Of a stretch of DNA of 64,000 bases, positions 26,846 to 38,973 are shown piece by piece. Numbering within the stretch: position 1 is the first letter of the stretch; each line of letters starts with the position of its first letter. The position numbers were made by a program, and so were the translations under genes. The notes under the pieces were generated by a model. That model had not been told where the DNA came from and searched no databases. It saw only the letters and a list, made by a program, of their open reading frames with translations. This DNA comes from Neopusillimonas maritima (GTDB taxonomy: Bacteria > Pseudomonadota > Gammaproteobacteria > Burkholderiales > Burkholderiaceae_B), in assembly GCF_003576595.1 (NCBI RefSeq), contig NZ_NQOU01000004.1, positions 62,001-126,000 on the forward strand. Direction: 5' to 3'.

Positions 26846-27478
26846 ATGCAACAAGCAAACCAGACTTCAATCAACAAGCCCCGCACGACGAAGCGGCATT
26901 TCATCTTCGCAACAGTTTCAATCTTTGCGCCCGTCTGGGTGCTCGCACACCCAGGCCATGCGAACGATCTGACGCACAATGCGTTTTACATGGGGTTGAT
27001 TCACCCTTTCACGGGTACCGACCATTTACTGGCCATGGTAACGGTTGGCTTATGGGTAGCGCTTACCATGGGAAGCCGCCTGCAACAGGCAAGCACCTTA
27101 ATGGCCTTCGTGGCAGCCATGTTTATCGGTAGTGTGCTTAGCATGCAAGGAACGCACCTGCCAGCCGTGGAACCTTTAATTCTGCTTTCATTGCTGGTCT
27201 TCGGTTTGCTGGCTGCAACAGCCGTTCGCTTGCCCAATTGGATCGCGTTTGGCATAACCGCTTTCTTTGCCCTGTTTCATGGCTTTGCACACGGCCACGA
27301 AATGCCCGCCCAAGCGCAAGCGATGGGATACATCGGTGGCTTTCTAATTGGCACATTAGCCCTTCTGCTTACCGGCACCTATGCGGGCCAAACATTGCGC
27401 CCGCACGCCAGTTGGGCCATCCGTACCGGAGGCGCATTGGTCGCCGCATACGGCGTGACGCTATTAGGTTTAGCCTAA
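26846..27478 (+). CDS. ureJ: HupE/UreJ-family nickel transport protein
   Basis: The 210-residue protein has a signal-anchor start, the mature-end motif AHPGH and the [12 protein letters not shown] motif that defines HupE/UreJ proteins. Six or so further hydrophobic helices follow, one with [11 protein letters not shown]. Family members transport nickel or cobalt, which would supply urease with metal. Its location inside the structural genes, between ureA and ureB, supports that role. Confidence 0.9.
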   Translation: MQQANQTSINKPRTTKRHFIFATVSIFAPVWVLAHPGHANDLTHNAFYMGLIHPFTGTDHLLAMVTVGLWVALTMGSRLQQASTLMAFVAAMFIGSVLSMQGTHLPAVEPLILLSLLVFGLLAATAVRLPNWIAFGITAFFALFHGFAHGHEMPAQAQAMGYIGGFLIGTLALLLTGTYAGQTLRPHASWAIRTGGALVAAYGVTLLGLA

Positions 27479-27492
27479 CGAGGAGATACAAC

Positions 27493-27798
27493 ATGATCCC
27501 CGGAGAAACTCTTGCGGCCGAAGACGATATTCCGATCAACATTGACCGTGAAACTTGCCAGGTCGATGTCATCAACACCGGCGACAGACCGATACAGGTC
27601 GGATCGCACTTTCATTTCGCCGAAACGAACGCCGCTTTGCAGTTCGACCGCAAAGCAGCCTATGGTTTTCGTTTGAATATCGCAGCCGGTACCGCCGTGC
27701 GCTTCGAACCCGGTCAACGACGCACTGTGAAGCTGGTAGCCTTGGCCGGATCCCGGCACGTCTATGGCTTCAACAACCAGGTAATGGGAGCGCTGTAA
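27493..27798 (+). CDS. ureB: Urease beta subunit
   Basis: This 101-residue subunit starts [12 protein letters not shown] and has the conserved [19 protein letters not shown] segment. The ATG at 27493 is fixed by the AGGAGA site 12 bases before it; a longer in-frame reading from 27238 lies inside ureJ and is not coding. The stop codon shares one base with the ureC start (TAATG), indicating coupled translation. Confidence 0.97.
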   Translation: MIPGETLAAEDDIPINIDRETCQVDVINTGDRPIQVGSHFHFAETNAALQFDRKAAYGFRLNIAAGTAVRFEPGQRRTVKLVALAGSRHVYGFNNQVMGAL

Positions 27799-29513
27799 TG
27801 CCCACGATAAATAGACAGGCCTACACAGAAATGTTCGGCCCGACAACGCGCAATGGAAAGGGTGACCGCGTTCGTTTGGCCGATACCACACTGCTTGCGG
27901 AAGTCGAGCACGACTTCACCGTATTCGGCGAAGAGGTAAAATTCGGCGGTGGCAAAGTCATTCGCGACGGCATGGGACAAAGTCAGCGTATCAGCGCCGA
28001 TTGTGCTGACACGGTTATTACCAACGCACTAATCATTGATGCCGTCACCGGTATTGTTAAAGCCGACATCGGCCTTAAAAACGGCCATATTCATGCCATT
28101 GGCAAAGCCGGCAACCCGGACATTCAACCGGGTGTGACAATCGTGATTGGCCCAGGCACCGAGATCATTGCCGGGGAAGGCATGATTGCCACCGCCGGTG
28201 GTATCGATGCGCACATTCATTTCATTTGCCCACAGCAAATTGAAGAAGCGCTGGCCAGTGGTGTTACCACAATGATTGGCGGCGGCACCGGCCCGGCCAC
28301 CGGCACATTGGCTACCACCTGTACGCCCGGCCCCTGGCATATCCGTGCCATGCTGGCAGCTGCCGATGCCTTCCCGATGAACCTGGGTTTCCTGGGCAAA
28401 GGAAACAGCAGCCAGCCTGAACCACTCATCGAGCAAATAAAGGGTGGAGCGATGGGGCTGAAACTGCATGAAGACTGGGGCACGACGCCGGCAGCCATTT
28501 CAAACTGCCTGGATGTCGCCGAAGCAATGGATGTTCAGGTTGCCATTCATAGCGACACCCTGAATGAGGCCGGGTTCGTTGAAGACACCTTCCGCGCTTT
28601 CAAAGGCCGTACCATTCACGCTTACCATACCGAAGGCGCAGGTGGTGGCCATGCACCCGACATTATTCGCGCGGCAGGCATGCCCAATATTTTGCCGTCA
28701 TCAACCAACCCCACCATGCCATTCACGGTAAACACCATAGACGAGCATCTCGACATGCTTATGGTGTGCCATCATCTTGATCCATCGATTGCGGAAGACA
28801 TTGCGTTTGCAGAAAGCCGCATCCGGCGCGAAACCATCGCGGCGGAAGATGTCTTGCACGACCTGGGCGCGTTCTCGATTATGAGTTCGGACTCGCAGGC
28901 CATGGGGCGCGTAGGCGAAGTCATCTGCCGCACTTGGCAAACGGCCGACAAGATGAAAATCCAGCGCGGTGCACTACAAGGCGATACGTCGTATGCCGAT
29001 AACAACCGAATTAAACGCTATGTCGCCAAATACACAATTAACCCGGCAATTGCGCAAGGCATCTCGCACAAAGTGGGTTCGCTTGAGCCGGGAAAGCTCG
29101 CCGATATTGTGTTGTGGCGCCCAGCCTTCTTTGGCGTGAAGCCCAGTTTGATACTGAAAGGCGGCATGATTGCCGGCGCTTATATGGGAGACCCTGGCGC
29201 ATCCATCTCAACCCCGCAACCCGTTCATTTTCGCCCCATGTTCGGCAGCTTCGGACACGCGTTGAAAACCTCGCTGACCTTTGTTTCGCAAAGCGCTTTG
29301 GTTAGTCCTGAGCTAAAGGACCTGGGCCTGAACAAACCACTGGAGGCGGTATCCGGCTGCCGCACCATTGGCAAGCAAGACATGATTCTGAATAACTGGA
29401 TGCCCGACATTACAGTGGATCCCCAAACGTATCAGGTGATGGCCGATGGTGAATGGCTAACCTGCGAGCCGGCCAAAACCTTGCCGATGGCGCAACGTTA
29501 TTTCTTGTTCTGA
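27798..29513 (+). CDS. ureC: Urease alpha (catalytic) subunit
   Basis: UreC hydrolyses urea to ammonia and carbamate at a dinickel centre. The start is ATG at 27798, giving 571 residues. All active-site residues are present at a constant offset of five from the Klebsiella enzyme: His139, His141, carbamylated Lys222, His251, His277 and Asp365. The mobile flap has Cys324-His325 (MVCHHLDPS). A longer reading from 27555 overlaps ureB out of frame and is not coding. Confidence 0.98.
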   Translation: MPTINRQAYTEMFGPTTRNGKGDRVRLADTTLLAEVEHDFTVFGEEVKFGGGKVIRDGMGQSQRISADCADTVITNALIIDAVTGIVKADIGLKNGHIHAIGKAGNPDIQPGVTIVIGPGTEIIAGEGMIATAGGIDAHIHFICPQQIEEALASGVTTMIGGGTGPATGTLATTCTPGPWHIRAMLAAADAFPMNLGFLGKGNSSQPEPLIEQIKGGAMGLKLHEDWGTTPAAISNCLDVAEAMDVQVAIHSDTLNEAGFVEDTFRAFKGRTIHAYHTEGAGGGHAPDIIRAAGMPNILPSSTNPTMPFTVNTIDEHLDMLMVCHHLDPSIAEDIAFAESRIRRETIAAEDVLHDLGAFSIMSSDSQAMGRVGEVICRTWQTADKMKIQRGALQGDTSYADNNRIKRYVAKYTINPAIAQGISHKVGSLEPGKLADIVLWRPAFFGVKPSLILKGGMIAGAYMGDPGASISTPQPVHFRPMFGSFGHALKTSLTFVSQSALVSPELKDLGLNKPLEAVSGCRTIGKQDMILNNWMPDITVDPQTYQVMADGEWLTCEPAKTLPMAQRYFLF

Positions 29514-29585
29514 CCGCATGCTAAACGAATCGTTGCTCAATACACCACGACCACATGCCTTAGGGCCACACAGGAAACACACACC

Positions 29586-30161
29586 ATGTATATTTTCGAT
29601 CGAATACTACTTCGCGACACCCTACCGGAAAAACCGCCCGCCAACGCGTTAACGTTAACTTTGCCACTGCAATTGCGACGACGTAGCCGCCAGAAAGCCA
29701 CACTTGAAAACGGCACCGATATTGGCATTGTCCTTCCACAAGGCACCCTACTCAACGACGGTGACTTGCTCAGCAACAAGCAAGGCCAATACATTCTGAT
29801 CAAAGCCGCACAGGAACACGTACTGCGCGTTTGCGCGAACACAAGCTTGAACCTCATGCGCGCCGCCTACCATCTAGGCAACCGGCATGTAGCGTTGGAA
29901 ATACAGGCAGACCACCTGAAACTGGAATACGACCCGGTCCTGGAAACCATGCTCAGTCGAATCCCTGGGGTTTCCACCAAACAAGTGCAGGCACCCTTTT
30001 CCCCTGAAACCGGTGCCTATGGTGGAGGCCATAAGCACGGGCATGATGAAACGTTCGACGAAGATTATGCGCTGGCACAAGCAGCCTATCATGCGCACGG
30101 AGATGATCACGCGCACGAAAACCCTGCCAACCATCACCACCATCATGACACCTCCACCTGA
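29586..30161 (+). CDS. ureE: Urease accessory nickel chaperone UreE
   Basis: UreE binds nickel and hands it to UreG. The 191-residue protein has an N-terminal peptide-binding domain, a metal-binding domain with GNRHVALEI, and a long His/Asp-rich tail at about 150-191 (HKHGHDE, HAHGDDHAH and HHHHH). Such tails store extra nickel. The ureF start codon lies within the tail-coding sequence, a 17-base overlap. Confidence 0.96.
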   Translation: MYIFDRILLRDTLPEKPPANALTLTLPLQLRRRSRQKATLENGTDIGIVLPQGTLLNDGDLLSNKQGQYILIKAAQEHVLRVCANTSLNLMRAAYHLGNRHVALEIQADHLKLEYDPVLETMLSRIPGVSTKQVQAPFSPETGAYGGGHKHGHDETFDEDYALAQAAYHAHGDDHAHENPANHHHHHDTST

Positions 30162-30840
30162 ACAGTTGGCCGCACTATTGCAACTTACTTCACCTTCACT
30201 GCCTATTGGTGGATACAGCTATTCGCAAGGTCTTGAGTCGGCAATAGAACTGGGTTTGGTTCACGATGAAAGCACAGCCGGCCAGTGGATTGCCGATCAA
30301 CTTGAGCAAGTACTGGGCTATGGTGAAGCGCCGCTGTGGATGGGCTTATACAACGCATTCCAAAACGACGACGAAAGCACTATTCAGCAACTAAACGACT
30401 GGTTTATGGCGTCACGCGAAACCCAGGAGATGCGACAGGAAACACAGCAAATGGGGTGGTCTTTGTTGCAAGTGGCCGAATCGCTGCAATGGTGTTCGCC
30501 ACAGCGCATAAATTTAATGAGGTCACTCGACCCCGCCTGTCTTCCCTGCGTGCACGCCGGGCTTATCGAAGCGAAAGGAATCAGCGCGCAAGCGGGCCTG
30601 ACCGCTTACCTTTTTTCCTGGCTTGAAAACCAGATCATGGCGGCCATGAAAAGCGTGCCGCTGGGGCAGATGAGTGGGCAACGACTTATTCAACAGTTAC
30701 GGGAAACGTTGGCCCAGGTCTGCGAACAGGCTCACAACCAAGCCGCACAAACGCCGCTGCGCCTGTATAACTTTGCCCCGCAATTCGCCATTGTGGCCGC
30801 TCGTCACGAAACCCAATATTCGCGCTTATTTCGCTCATAG
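30145..30840 (+). CDS. ureF: Urease accessory protein UreF
   Basis: UreF joins UreD in the activation complex and controls the UreG GTPase. The 231-residue all-helical protein has the family motif LTSPSLPIGGYSYSQGLE near its start and the closing segment SRLFRS. The ATG at 30145 is chosen by alignment to the family; it overlaps the ureE tail. A longer frame from 30013 reads through ureE out of frame. Confidence 0.95.
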   Translation: MTPPPEQLAALLQLTSPSLPIGGYSYSQGLESAIELGLVHDESTAGQWIADQLEQVLGYGEAPLWMGLYNAFQNDDESTIQQLNDWFMASRETQEMRQETQQMGWSLLQVAESLQWCSPQRINLMRSLDPACLPCVHAGLIEAKGISAQAGLTAYLFSWLENQIMAAMKSVPLGQMSGQRLIQQLRETLAQVCEQAHNQAAQTPLRLYNFAPQFAIVAARHETQYSRLFRS

Positions 30841-30896
30841 CAACAACACGCGCGGCGCACATTTCTTAGATCACCCTGCTAGCGAGGAACACCAGA

Positions 30897-31556
30897 ATGA
30901 ATGCACCCGAACACGCAAACCCAACAGGAAAACGCAGCAAACCTCTGCCCCCCTTACGCATCGGTGTAGGCGGGCCGGTTGGCTCGGGCAAAACCACTTT
31001 ACTTGAAATGCTGTGTAAAAAAATGTCCGCCCGTTACGACATCGTGGCGATTACAAACGATATCTACACCAAGGAAGACCAGCGCCTGCTTACGCTTTCC
31101 GGCGCCTTGCCGGCCGAGCGCATCATGGGGGTTGAAACCGGCGGTTGCCCCCACACCGCGATTCGTGAAGATGCTTCCATTAACCTGGAAGCCATCGACC
31201 GCATGCTGCATCAGTTTCCCGATTCCGATATTGTATTCATCGAGTCGGGCGGCGATAACCTGGCGGCCACTTTCAGCCCGGAACTGTCCGACCTCACCTT
31301 ATACGTTATTGATGTTTCGGCCGGTGAAAAAATCCCCCGTAAAGGCGGCCCGGGCATTACCAAATCGGATCTGTTGATTATTAACAAAACAGACTTGGCC
31401 CCATTGGTGGGCGCCTCGTTGGAAGTAATGGAACAAGACACCCAACGCATGCGTGGCAACCGACCCTTTGTAATGGGCAGTGTGGGAAAAGGGAAGGGAA
31501 TCGAAGAAATTATTCAATTCATTGAATCCGAAGGTTTGCTAAGCGCGACAACCTGA
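30897..31556 (+). CDS. ureG: Urease accessory GTPase UreG
   Basis: UreG is the SIMIBI-class GTPase that drives nickel insertion into urease. The 219-residue protein has the P-loop GPVGSGKT at 26-33, the metal-binding Cys-Pro-His ([13 protein letters not shown]), [11 protein letters not shown] and the guanine-specificity NKTD motif. It is the last gene of the operon; a hairpin terminator follows. No ureH or urea transporter is next to it. Confidence 0.97.
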   Translation: MNAPEHANPTGKRSKPLPPLRIGVGGPVGSGKTTLLEMLCKKMSARYDIVAITNDIYTKEDQRLLTLSGALPAERIMGVETGGCPHTAIREDASINLEAIDRMLHQFPDSDIVFIESGGDNLAATFSPELSDLTLYVIDVSAGEKIPRKGGPGITKSDLLIINKTDLAPLVGASLEVMEQDTQRMRGNRPFVMGSVGKGKGIEEIIQFIESEGLLSATT

Positions 31557-31593
31557 TCGTCGACAATTTAACCAACCGTTACTTTTTACTTTG

Positions 31594-31623
31594 ACGCGGG
31601 TCAACAATTTGACCCGCGTTTTC
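31594..31623 (+). terminator. Terminator of the urease operon
   Basis: ACGCGGGTCAA and TTGACCCGCGT are perfect 11-base arms around a four-base loop, followed by TTTT. It separates ureG from katG. Confidence 0.8.
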
Positions 31624-31673
31624 AGACAAAATTAAGAATCCATAATTAAAGTCACGTAAACTGGCCCAAGTAG

Positions 31674-33905
<2,232 letters not shown>

Positions 33906-33985
33906 CGCCGGGGCCATTCATCCGCCTGGATGGATAGGGGCCCTTATGCTGTCGCTGTCAGCGGCATAAGCCGGCCTCGTTAAAC

Positions 33986-34022
33986 AATCAGCCCTTTCCG
34001 CCTTTGGCCGAAAGGGCTGATT
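33986..34022. terminator. Stem-loop between katG and tssE
   Basis: AATCAGCCCTTT and AAAGGGCTGATT are perfect 12-base arms, with a GCC-TTT-GGC inner pair in the loop. It lies between convergent genes, so it may end both transcripts, although T-runs are short on both sides. Confidence 0.65.
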
Positions 34023-34042
34023 AACTTCACCGTGCACAATAT

Positions 34043-34483
34043 TCAACGATCAACCTTGGGTTCCACAAAAACCTGACCCGACGAATTAACGCGGATAATC
34101 ATGGCGAACGGTTGCAAAACATCGTCACCCTCTTGTGCCGAGGCGACCTGCCCGCTAAGCTCAAAGCGTAATGTAATGACTTCCCGCTTTTCTTCTTCAA
34201 CCGTAATCTTCGGATTCAACAGCCTTTTTTCATAACGGACAACTTGACGAATAATCGACTCCGACAACGACTCGGTTGTGCCCAACGCAAATGAGCCGGC
34301 AATATTGCTCATGTCGGGCATGCCGTAATTTGGATCGATGGGAACAGAGCCGGCACGCGTATTCAGCAACTTGCGCAAATGGCCCACAATAGAGTCACGC
34401 AATTGGCGATCAACCGAACGCCCGGCCACAAGCAGCGGCTCCTCAAGTGCCGAAAGTCGTTCCAAAAGGCTTATCTTATACAT
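34043..34483 (-). CDS. tssE: Type VI secretion baseplate protein TssE (gp25-like)
   Basis: TssE joins the baseplate to the contractile sheath. The 146-residue protein has the gp25-type fold, with the segments SLLERLSAL, SVPIDPNYGMPD and YEKRLLNPKI typical of TssE. It is the only core gene of the locus on the minus strand and diverges from tssF by 90 bases, unlike the common co-directional arrangement. A possible promoter for tssF with a palindrome in its spacer lies between the two. Confidence 0.93.
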   Translation of the reverse strand: MYKISLLERLSALEEPLLVAGRSVDRQLRDSIVGHLRKLLNTRAGSVPIDPNYGMPDMSNIAGSFALGTTESLSESIIRQVVRYEKRLLNPKITVEEEKREVITLRFELSGQVASAQEGDDVLQPFAMIIRVNSSGQVFVEPKVDR

Positions 34484-34510
34484 GAAGCTATCCTTGCACC
34501 TTGCTTATCC

Positions 34511-34540
34511 TTGACACCCGCAAGCGGGATCATGCAATAT
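34511..34540 (+). promoter_or_regulatory. Candidate promoter for tssF-tssG-vgrG
   Basis: A perfect TTGACA (34511-34516) is followed 18 bases later by CAATAT (34535-34540), a weak -10 box. The spacer contains the palindrome CCCGCAAGCGGG (34517-34528), which could be a repressor site. The -10 match is poor, so this is tentative. Confidence 0.35.
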
Positions 34541-34573
34541 TAGTGACTCTTCGGCGCACCGTCCACTATATTC

Positions 34574-36304
34574 ATGGCTACAAGCTTCAACCGGTTCTAC
34601 GCAACTGAGCTCGCACGCTTGCGAGCCAATTCTTTGGAGTTCGCACAAACGAACCCGGCTGTCGCCCCCATGTTGGGCGCAGTCACAACCGACCCCGACG
34701 TCGAGCGCCTACTGGAGGGGGTCGCCTTCCTGAATGGCCTTACGCTGCAAAAGCTCGACGATGAATTCCCTGAAATCGTCCAGGAGCTGGCCAGCGTTCT
34801 GGTACCGCAGTTTCTGCGCCCCCTGCCGGCAGCGTCACTCATTTCATTCACACCGAAAACACAACTCTCGGAGCCGGCGGTTATCCCAATCGGAACCGAA
34901 ATCGGCGCGGCACCAATCGACGGCATTTCATGCAAGTTTCGTACCACCGCCGATATTCATGCCCATCCCATCACGCTCGAAACCGTTCTATCAGACCAGC
35001 TTTCCGATGGCAATCAGGTACTTTGGCTGCAGTTCAAAACATCTGAGGAATCAGACGGCATGCTCTTGCCGCCCCGGCTGCGTCTGTTCCTGGCACAAGA
35101 ACACTCGTCTGCAACAAACCTGTTCATGTTGCTCGGCACGCAACTTAAATCAATTCGCCTGCTTGATGCACACGGCCAAAGTGTGGTGCTTTCACCAAAA
35201 GTACATTTCCCGGCGTTCGATGAGCCTCTGTTGCCCTATCCAGATAACGCTTTCCCCGCATTCGGTTGGCTACAGGAATTATTGTTTTTCCCCCAAAAGT
35301 TTTTGTTCTTTGAAATCGCCGACATTTCAAAAGGTCGCGGCACCTTGCAAGGAGACAAATTCCGAATCGAATTTGTCTTTCATAAATCACCTGTTCCCTT
35401 GCCCAACCTGGCGGCACGCGACTTTGCCTTGAACGTTGCCCCGGTTGTAAACCTGTTCGAGCATGAAGCCGAACCGATCAACCTGAATCATGAAACATCA
35501 GAGTATCTTGTCTTGCCCAGTGGCGCGCATAAACGGCAATTCCAGATCTACTCTATTGATACCGTCACCGGATATGTGCAGGGCAATGCGCGCAACAAAG
35601 ATTACGTGCCCTTTTCTCTCTTAACGCACGATAAAGACCGCAGCCAGGCCAGCTATCGCACATCCATGCGGCCCTCGCTGGTGGGTGAAACCATCGACAC
35701 CTATTTGTCCGTCGTTTACGACCAGAACGACAACCCTGAAAATGAAACGCTGTCGGTCAGCCTAACCTGCACAAACCGGTATCTGCCGGAATCACTCAAA
35801 CTGGGCGATATTTCAAAACCAACCAGCACCTCGCCCGAACGCTTTACCTTTCGCAACATCACACCGGTGACCGCCTCCATCGACCCGCCCAGCGGAGAAA
35901 AGCTGCTGTGGGATGTCATCAGTCACACCACGCTAAATTTACTTTCTTTGTCCGGCGTCGAGAACTTAAAAGGTATTTTGCGACTCTATAACTCTACCTG
36001 CACCCATGATCGGGCGACACGCAGTGCCAACGACCGCCAAATTGATGGTTTGGCCGAGCTGCAAGTCACACGTGAAACCCGTCTGGTACGAGGCGCCATG
36101 ATGCAAGGCCAGCACGTTGTACTGACTTGCGAGGAGAAAAACTGGGCAAGCACAGGGGCGTTGTACTTATGGGGCAGTGTGCTCGACCGATTCCTGTCAT
36201 GCTATGCAGGCATCAACTCTTACACACGATTCGAAATTCGAGATAAAAATACGGGAACGGAGTTTAAATGGCCGATCAGGATGGGACAAAAGCCCTTGCT
36301 ATAA
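34574..36304 (+). CDS. tssF: Type VI secretion baseplate protein TssF
   Basis: TssF forms the baseplate wedge with TssG and TssE. The 576-residue protein has the family opening FNRFYATELARLR, the DPDVERLLEGVAFLNG segment and FLRPLPAASLISF. The C-terminal region with RGAMMQGQHV and a final FEIRDKNTG matches TssF ends. It overlaps tssG by 37 bases, a strong sign of coupled expression and joint assembly. Confidence 0.94.
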   Translation: MATSFNRFYATELARLRANSLEFAQTNPAVAPMLGAVTTDPDVERLLEGVAFLNGLTLQKLDDEFPEIVQELASVLVPQFLRPLPAASLISFTPKTQLSEPAVIPIGTEIGAAPIDGISCKFRTTADIHAHPITLETVLSDQLSDGNQVLWLQFKTSEESDGMLLPPRLRLFLAQEHSSATNLFMLLGTQLKSIRLLDAHGQSVVLSPKVHFPAFDEPLLPYPDNAFPAFGWLQELLFFPQKFLFFEIADISKGRGTLQGDKFRIEFVFHKSPVPLPNLAARDFALNVAPVVNLFEHEAEPINLNHETSEYLVLPSGAHKRQFQIYSIDTVTGYVQGNARNKDYVPFSLLTHDKDRSQASYRTSMRPSLVGETIDTYLSVVYDQNDNPENETLSVSLTCTNRYLPESLKLGDISKPTSTSPERFTFRNITPVTASIDPPSGEKLLWDVISHTTLNLLSLSGVENLKGILRLYNSTCTHDRATRSANDRQIDGLAELQVTRETRLVRGAMMQGQHVVLTCEEKNWASTGALYLWGSVLDRFLSCYAGINSYTRFEIRDKNTGTEFKWPIRMGQKPLL

Positions 36305-37254
36305 AGGGTCGTTTACTGCAGCAAAGTGAACGATTCTCGTTTTTTCAGGCCTACCGCTTATTACGCCTTACCGCCTTGCAGGAAGGCCGGCCGGAAGCCG
36401 ATGTCAAAATACGCCCCAGCCTTTCATTACACTTTCCAGGCACAGACCTTAACGACATCAGGGAAACCGCACCCGGAACTTACCGCTTAACGGCAAATTT
36501 TCTGGGTTTGTACGGCGTGACGTCGCCTTTACCCAATTTTTACTCCGAGCAACTTCTCGACGAGCACCACGAAGGTCGACACAGCAATCGTGACTTCCTC
36601 GACATTATCAGCCAAACCATTTACCCGCTGTTTTTCCGGGCCTGGCTCAAATCGCGCGCCCACGTTCGCATCAAAGAATTCAACGATCACCGGCTGCTTG
36701 AAATATTCCATACCTTCGTAGGTATTAACGAGCCCTTGCGCTTCCTTAACAAGCCGGGTTTCAGTCATTTACTGCGGTTTGCAGGGCTATTCAGCCAGTA
36801 TCCGCGCTCGGCGATGGGTTTGCGCACCATTATCGCGGCACTCTATCCAAAATCAAACGTAGAGGTCGTTCAGCAAGACGAGATGTGGCAGGCCATTCCA
36901 GCCGACCAACGCTTACAACTGGGCTCACAGGCATGTACCCTGGGCCACGACAGCCATGTGGGCGCGATTGTACGCAGCCGCAGCAACAACCTAACCATAC
37001 GTATCCATGACATCGACCAAACCACTTTTCTGGGGTTACTCCCGGGCCAGGAAGAATTCAACAAGCTGGCCTTCATTATCCGTTATTATTTACTCGATCC
37101 GCTGAATGTACGTCTTGACCTTCAATTACGCCGCGGTGCAGTTCAACCCATTCAGTTGGGTGCACCGAACAAGAATTGGGCGGCATTGGGCCACGACACC
37201 TGGCTGGTCGATACACAATCGCCCCATGAAGCACACGCACAAGTCGTGTTGTAA
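36268..37254 (+). CDS. tssG: Type VI secretion baseplate protein TssG
   Basis: TssG completes the TssF2-TssG wedge. The 328-residue protein begins with the typical FFQAYRLLRL and includes FLGLYGVTSPLPNFYSE and FRAWLKSRAHVR. It starts within the last codons of tssF, preceded by a modest GGAACGGAG site. VgrG follows after 32 bases. Confidence 0.94.
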   Translation: MADQDGTKALAIKGRLLQQSERFSFFQAYRLLRLTALQEGRPEADVKIRPSLSLHFPGTDLNDIRETAPGTYRLTANFLGLYGVTSPLPNFYSEQLLDEHHEGRHSNRDFLDIISQTIYPLFFRAWLKSRAHVRIKEFNDHRLLEIFHTFVGINEPLRFLNKPGFSHLLRFAGLFSQYPRSAMGLRTIIAALYPKSNVEVVQQDEMWQAIPADQRLQLGSQACTLGHDSHVGAIVRSRSNNLTIRIHDIDQTTFLGLLPGQEEFNKLAFIIRYYLLDPLNVRLDLQLRRGAVQPIQLGAPNKNWAALGHDTWLVDTQSPHEAHAQVVL

Positions 37255-37286
37255 CTCCCTGCGCCCCGCACTAAAGGATCTTCCCC

Positions 37287-38927
37287 ATGGCTAGCAACGC
37301 AGAAAAAGAGCTACTGTTCACATTCGAACTCAGCCGTAAAGACCTTCCCACATTCGACGTTGTTCGTTTCACCGGCAATGAGTCGGTATCCGCCCTCTTT
37401 GAGTTCGATATTGTTTTGGTGTCGACTGAAGGTAACGTGGACCTGGACAACGTACTGAACGCCACGGCCACGCTGCATATCTGGGCTCGCGACCACGCCA
37501 GTTCAACGCCGTACCATGGCATGATTGCGCGGTTTGAACAGGAGGGTCAGGTCGACGACTACTATTTTTATCGCGCCACGCTGGTACCCCGCTTATGGAA
37601 TCTGGGTCTCACGTTTCTGAATGACGTTTATTTGAACGAAAACCGGATACCGGACATTATCCGTTCAATCCTGGATCGCAACGGCCTGAAAGGGCCGGAT
37701 ATCAAACTGACGCTTAAAAATGAGAGCGATTACAGGCAGCGCAGCTTCATCTGCCAATATCAGGAAACAGACTTCAATTTCATTTCACGCTGGATGGAGC
37801 ACGAAGGGATCTATTATTTTTTCGACCACGACGACAATGCCTCTGTAGGTGAGGTACTAAACATGGTCGACTACAAAGAGGCCCAACCTGAGAAAACCAT
37901 TTCTTTGCGTTATACACCGCCAGAGAACGTACAAACCGACCGGCAAGACACCTGCGTTACCGCATTCACCTGTCGCAAAACCCACATCCCCGGCAAAGTG
38001 CTGGTTCAGGATTTCAACTTTCGCAAAGCCAGCCTGGGCGACAACCTGAAATCGGAACAAGCCGTGTCCGGCGGAAAGAACGGCCACTACATGTATTACG
38101 GCGACAACCTCCGAACCGAGCCCGACGCTGAACGACTGGCTAAAATCCGGTCTGAAGAGCTGGCTTGCAAAGGCACCACATACCACGGTAGCGCCCCCGC
38201 GGCTGGGGTGCGCAGCGGTTACTTCCTTGAGGTCACACACCATTACCGCGACAGTTACAACGGCAAATACTGGGTCACCTCGGTTCAACATCAAGGGTCT
38301 CAAACGGGCGTTATTCTGGCCGGCCAAAACACCGCTTACAACGACAATGAGCAAGGCGCCTTATACGAATGTCAATTCACGGCACTTGAAGCGTCACAAC
38401 AGTTTCGACCGGAGCGCACCACGCCGAAGCCGGTTATTGCAGGCATTCTTAACGCCGTGATTGATGCCGAGGGTGAAGGCGATCACGCCGAACTGAATGA
38501 ATACGGTCAATACAAGGTGCAATTGCTTTACGACTACTCATCCAAATCGGCCAACAAAGGGTCTTCGTGGCTGCGCATGGCCACGCCGTATGCCGGCAAG
38601 AATAACGGCATGCACTTCCCATTACTGAAAGGCACCGAGGTACTTATCAGCTTTGTGGGCGGCGACCCCGACCAGCCCATTATTGTGGGGGCCGTCCCGA
38701 ACTCAGAAAACCCCAATGTGGTACGCGACGCCAATGCGGCGTGCAACGGTGTACGCACATCCCGGGGAAATGTACTGAACATGGTCGACAAGCCGGGTAG
38801 CGAGGTGGTTTCTCTTTTCTCACCTGCGAAAGGTTCATGCGTCTATATCGGTACATTCCCACTCATCGGGGCCGATGTCTCCCTGGGCACCCCCAACCCG
38901 GCTGACGTCTTGAAAAACATAAGCTGA
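37287..38927 (+). CDS. vgrG: Short VgrG (TssI) spike protein lacking the beta-helical needle
   Basis: VgrG trimers form the puncturing spike on the Hcp tube. The 546-residue protein has the gp44/gp27-like region (about 1-350) and the OB-fold of gp5 (about 385-480), with NEYGQYKVQL, SSWLRMATPYAGK and GGDPDQPIIVGAV. Many VgrGs continue with a long beta-helical needle; this one ends about 60 residues after the OB fold with no repeat region or toxin domain. The following gene encodes a beta-rich protein that may replace it. Confidence 0.9.
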   Translation: MASNAEKELLFTFELSRKDLPTFDVVRFTGNESVSALFEFDIVLVSTEGNVDLDNVLNATATLHIWARDHASSTPYHGMIARFEQEGQVDDYYFYRATLVPRLWNLGLTFLNDVYLNENRIPDIIRSILDRNGLKGPDIKLTLKNESDYRQRSFICQYQETDFNFISRWMEHEGIYYFFDHDDNASVGEVLNMVDYKEAQPEKTISLRYTPPENVQTDRQDTCVTAFTCRKTHIPGKVLVQDFNFRKASLGDNLKSEQAVSGGKNGHYMYYGDNLRTEPDAERLAKIRSEELACKGTTYHGSAPAAGVRSGYFLEVTHHYRDSYNGKYWVTSVQHQGSQTGVILAGQNTAYNDNEQGALYECQFTALEASQQFRPERTTPKPVIAGILNAVIDAEGEGDHAELNEYGQYKVQLLYDYSSKSANKGSSWLRMATPYAGKNNGMHFPLLKGTEVLISFVGGDPDQPIIVGAVPNSENPNVVRDANAACNGVRTSRGNVLNMVDKPGSEVVSLFSPAKGSCVYIGTFPLIGADVSLGTPNPADVLKNIS

Positions 38928-38973
38928 AGCAAACCCATTAATTTCAGAACCTCACAACCAACAGGACTCAAAC

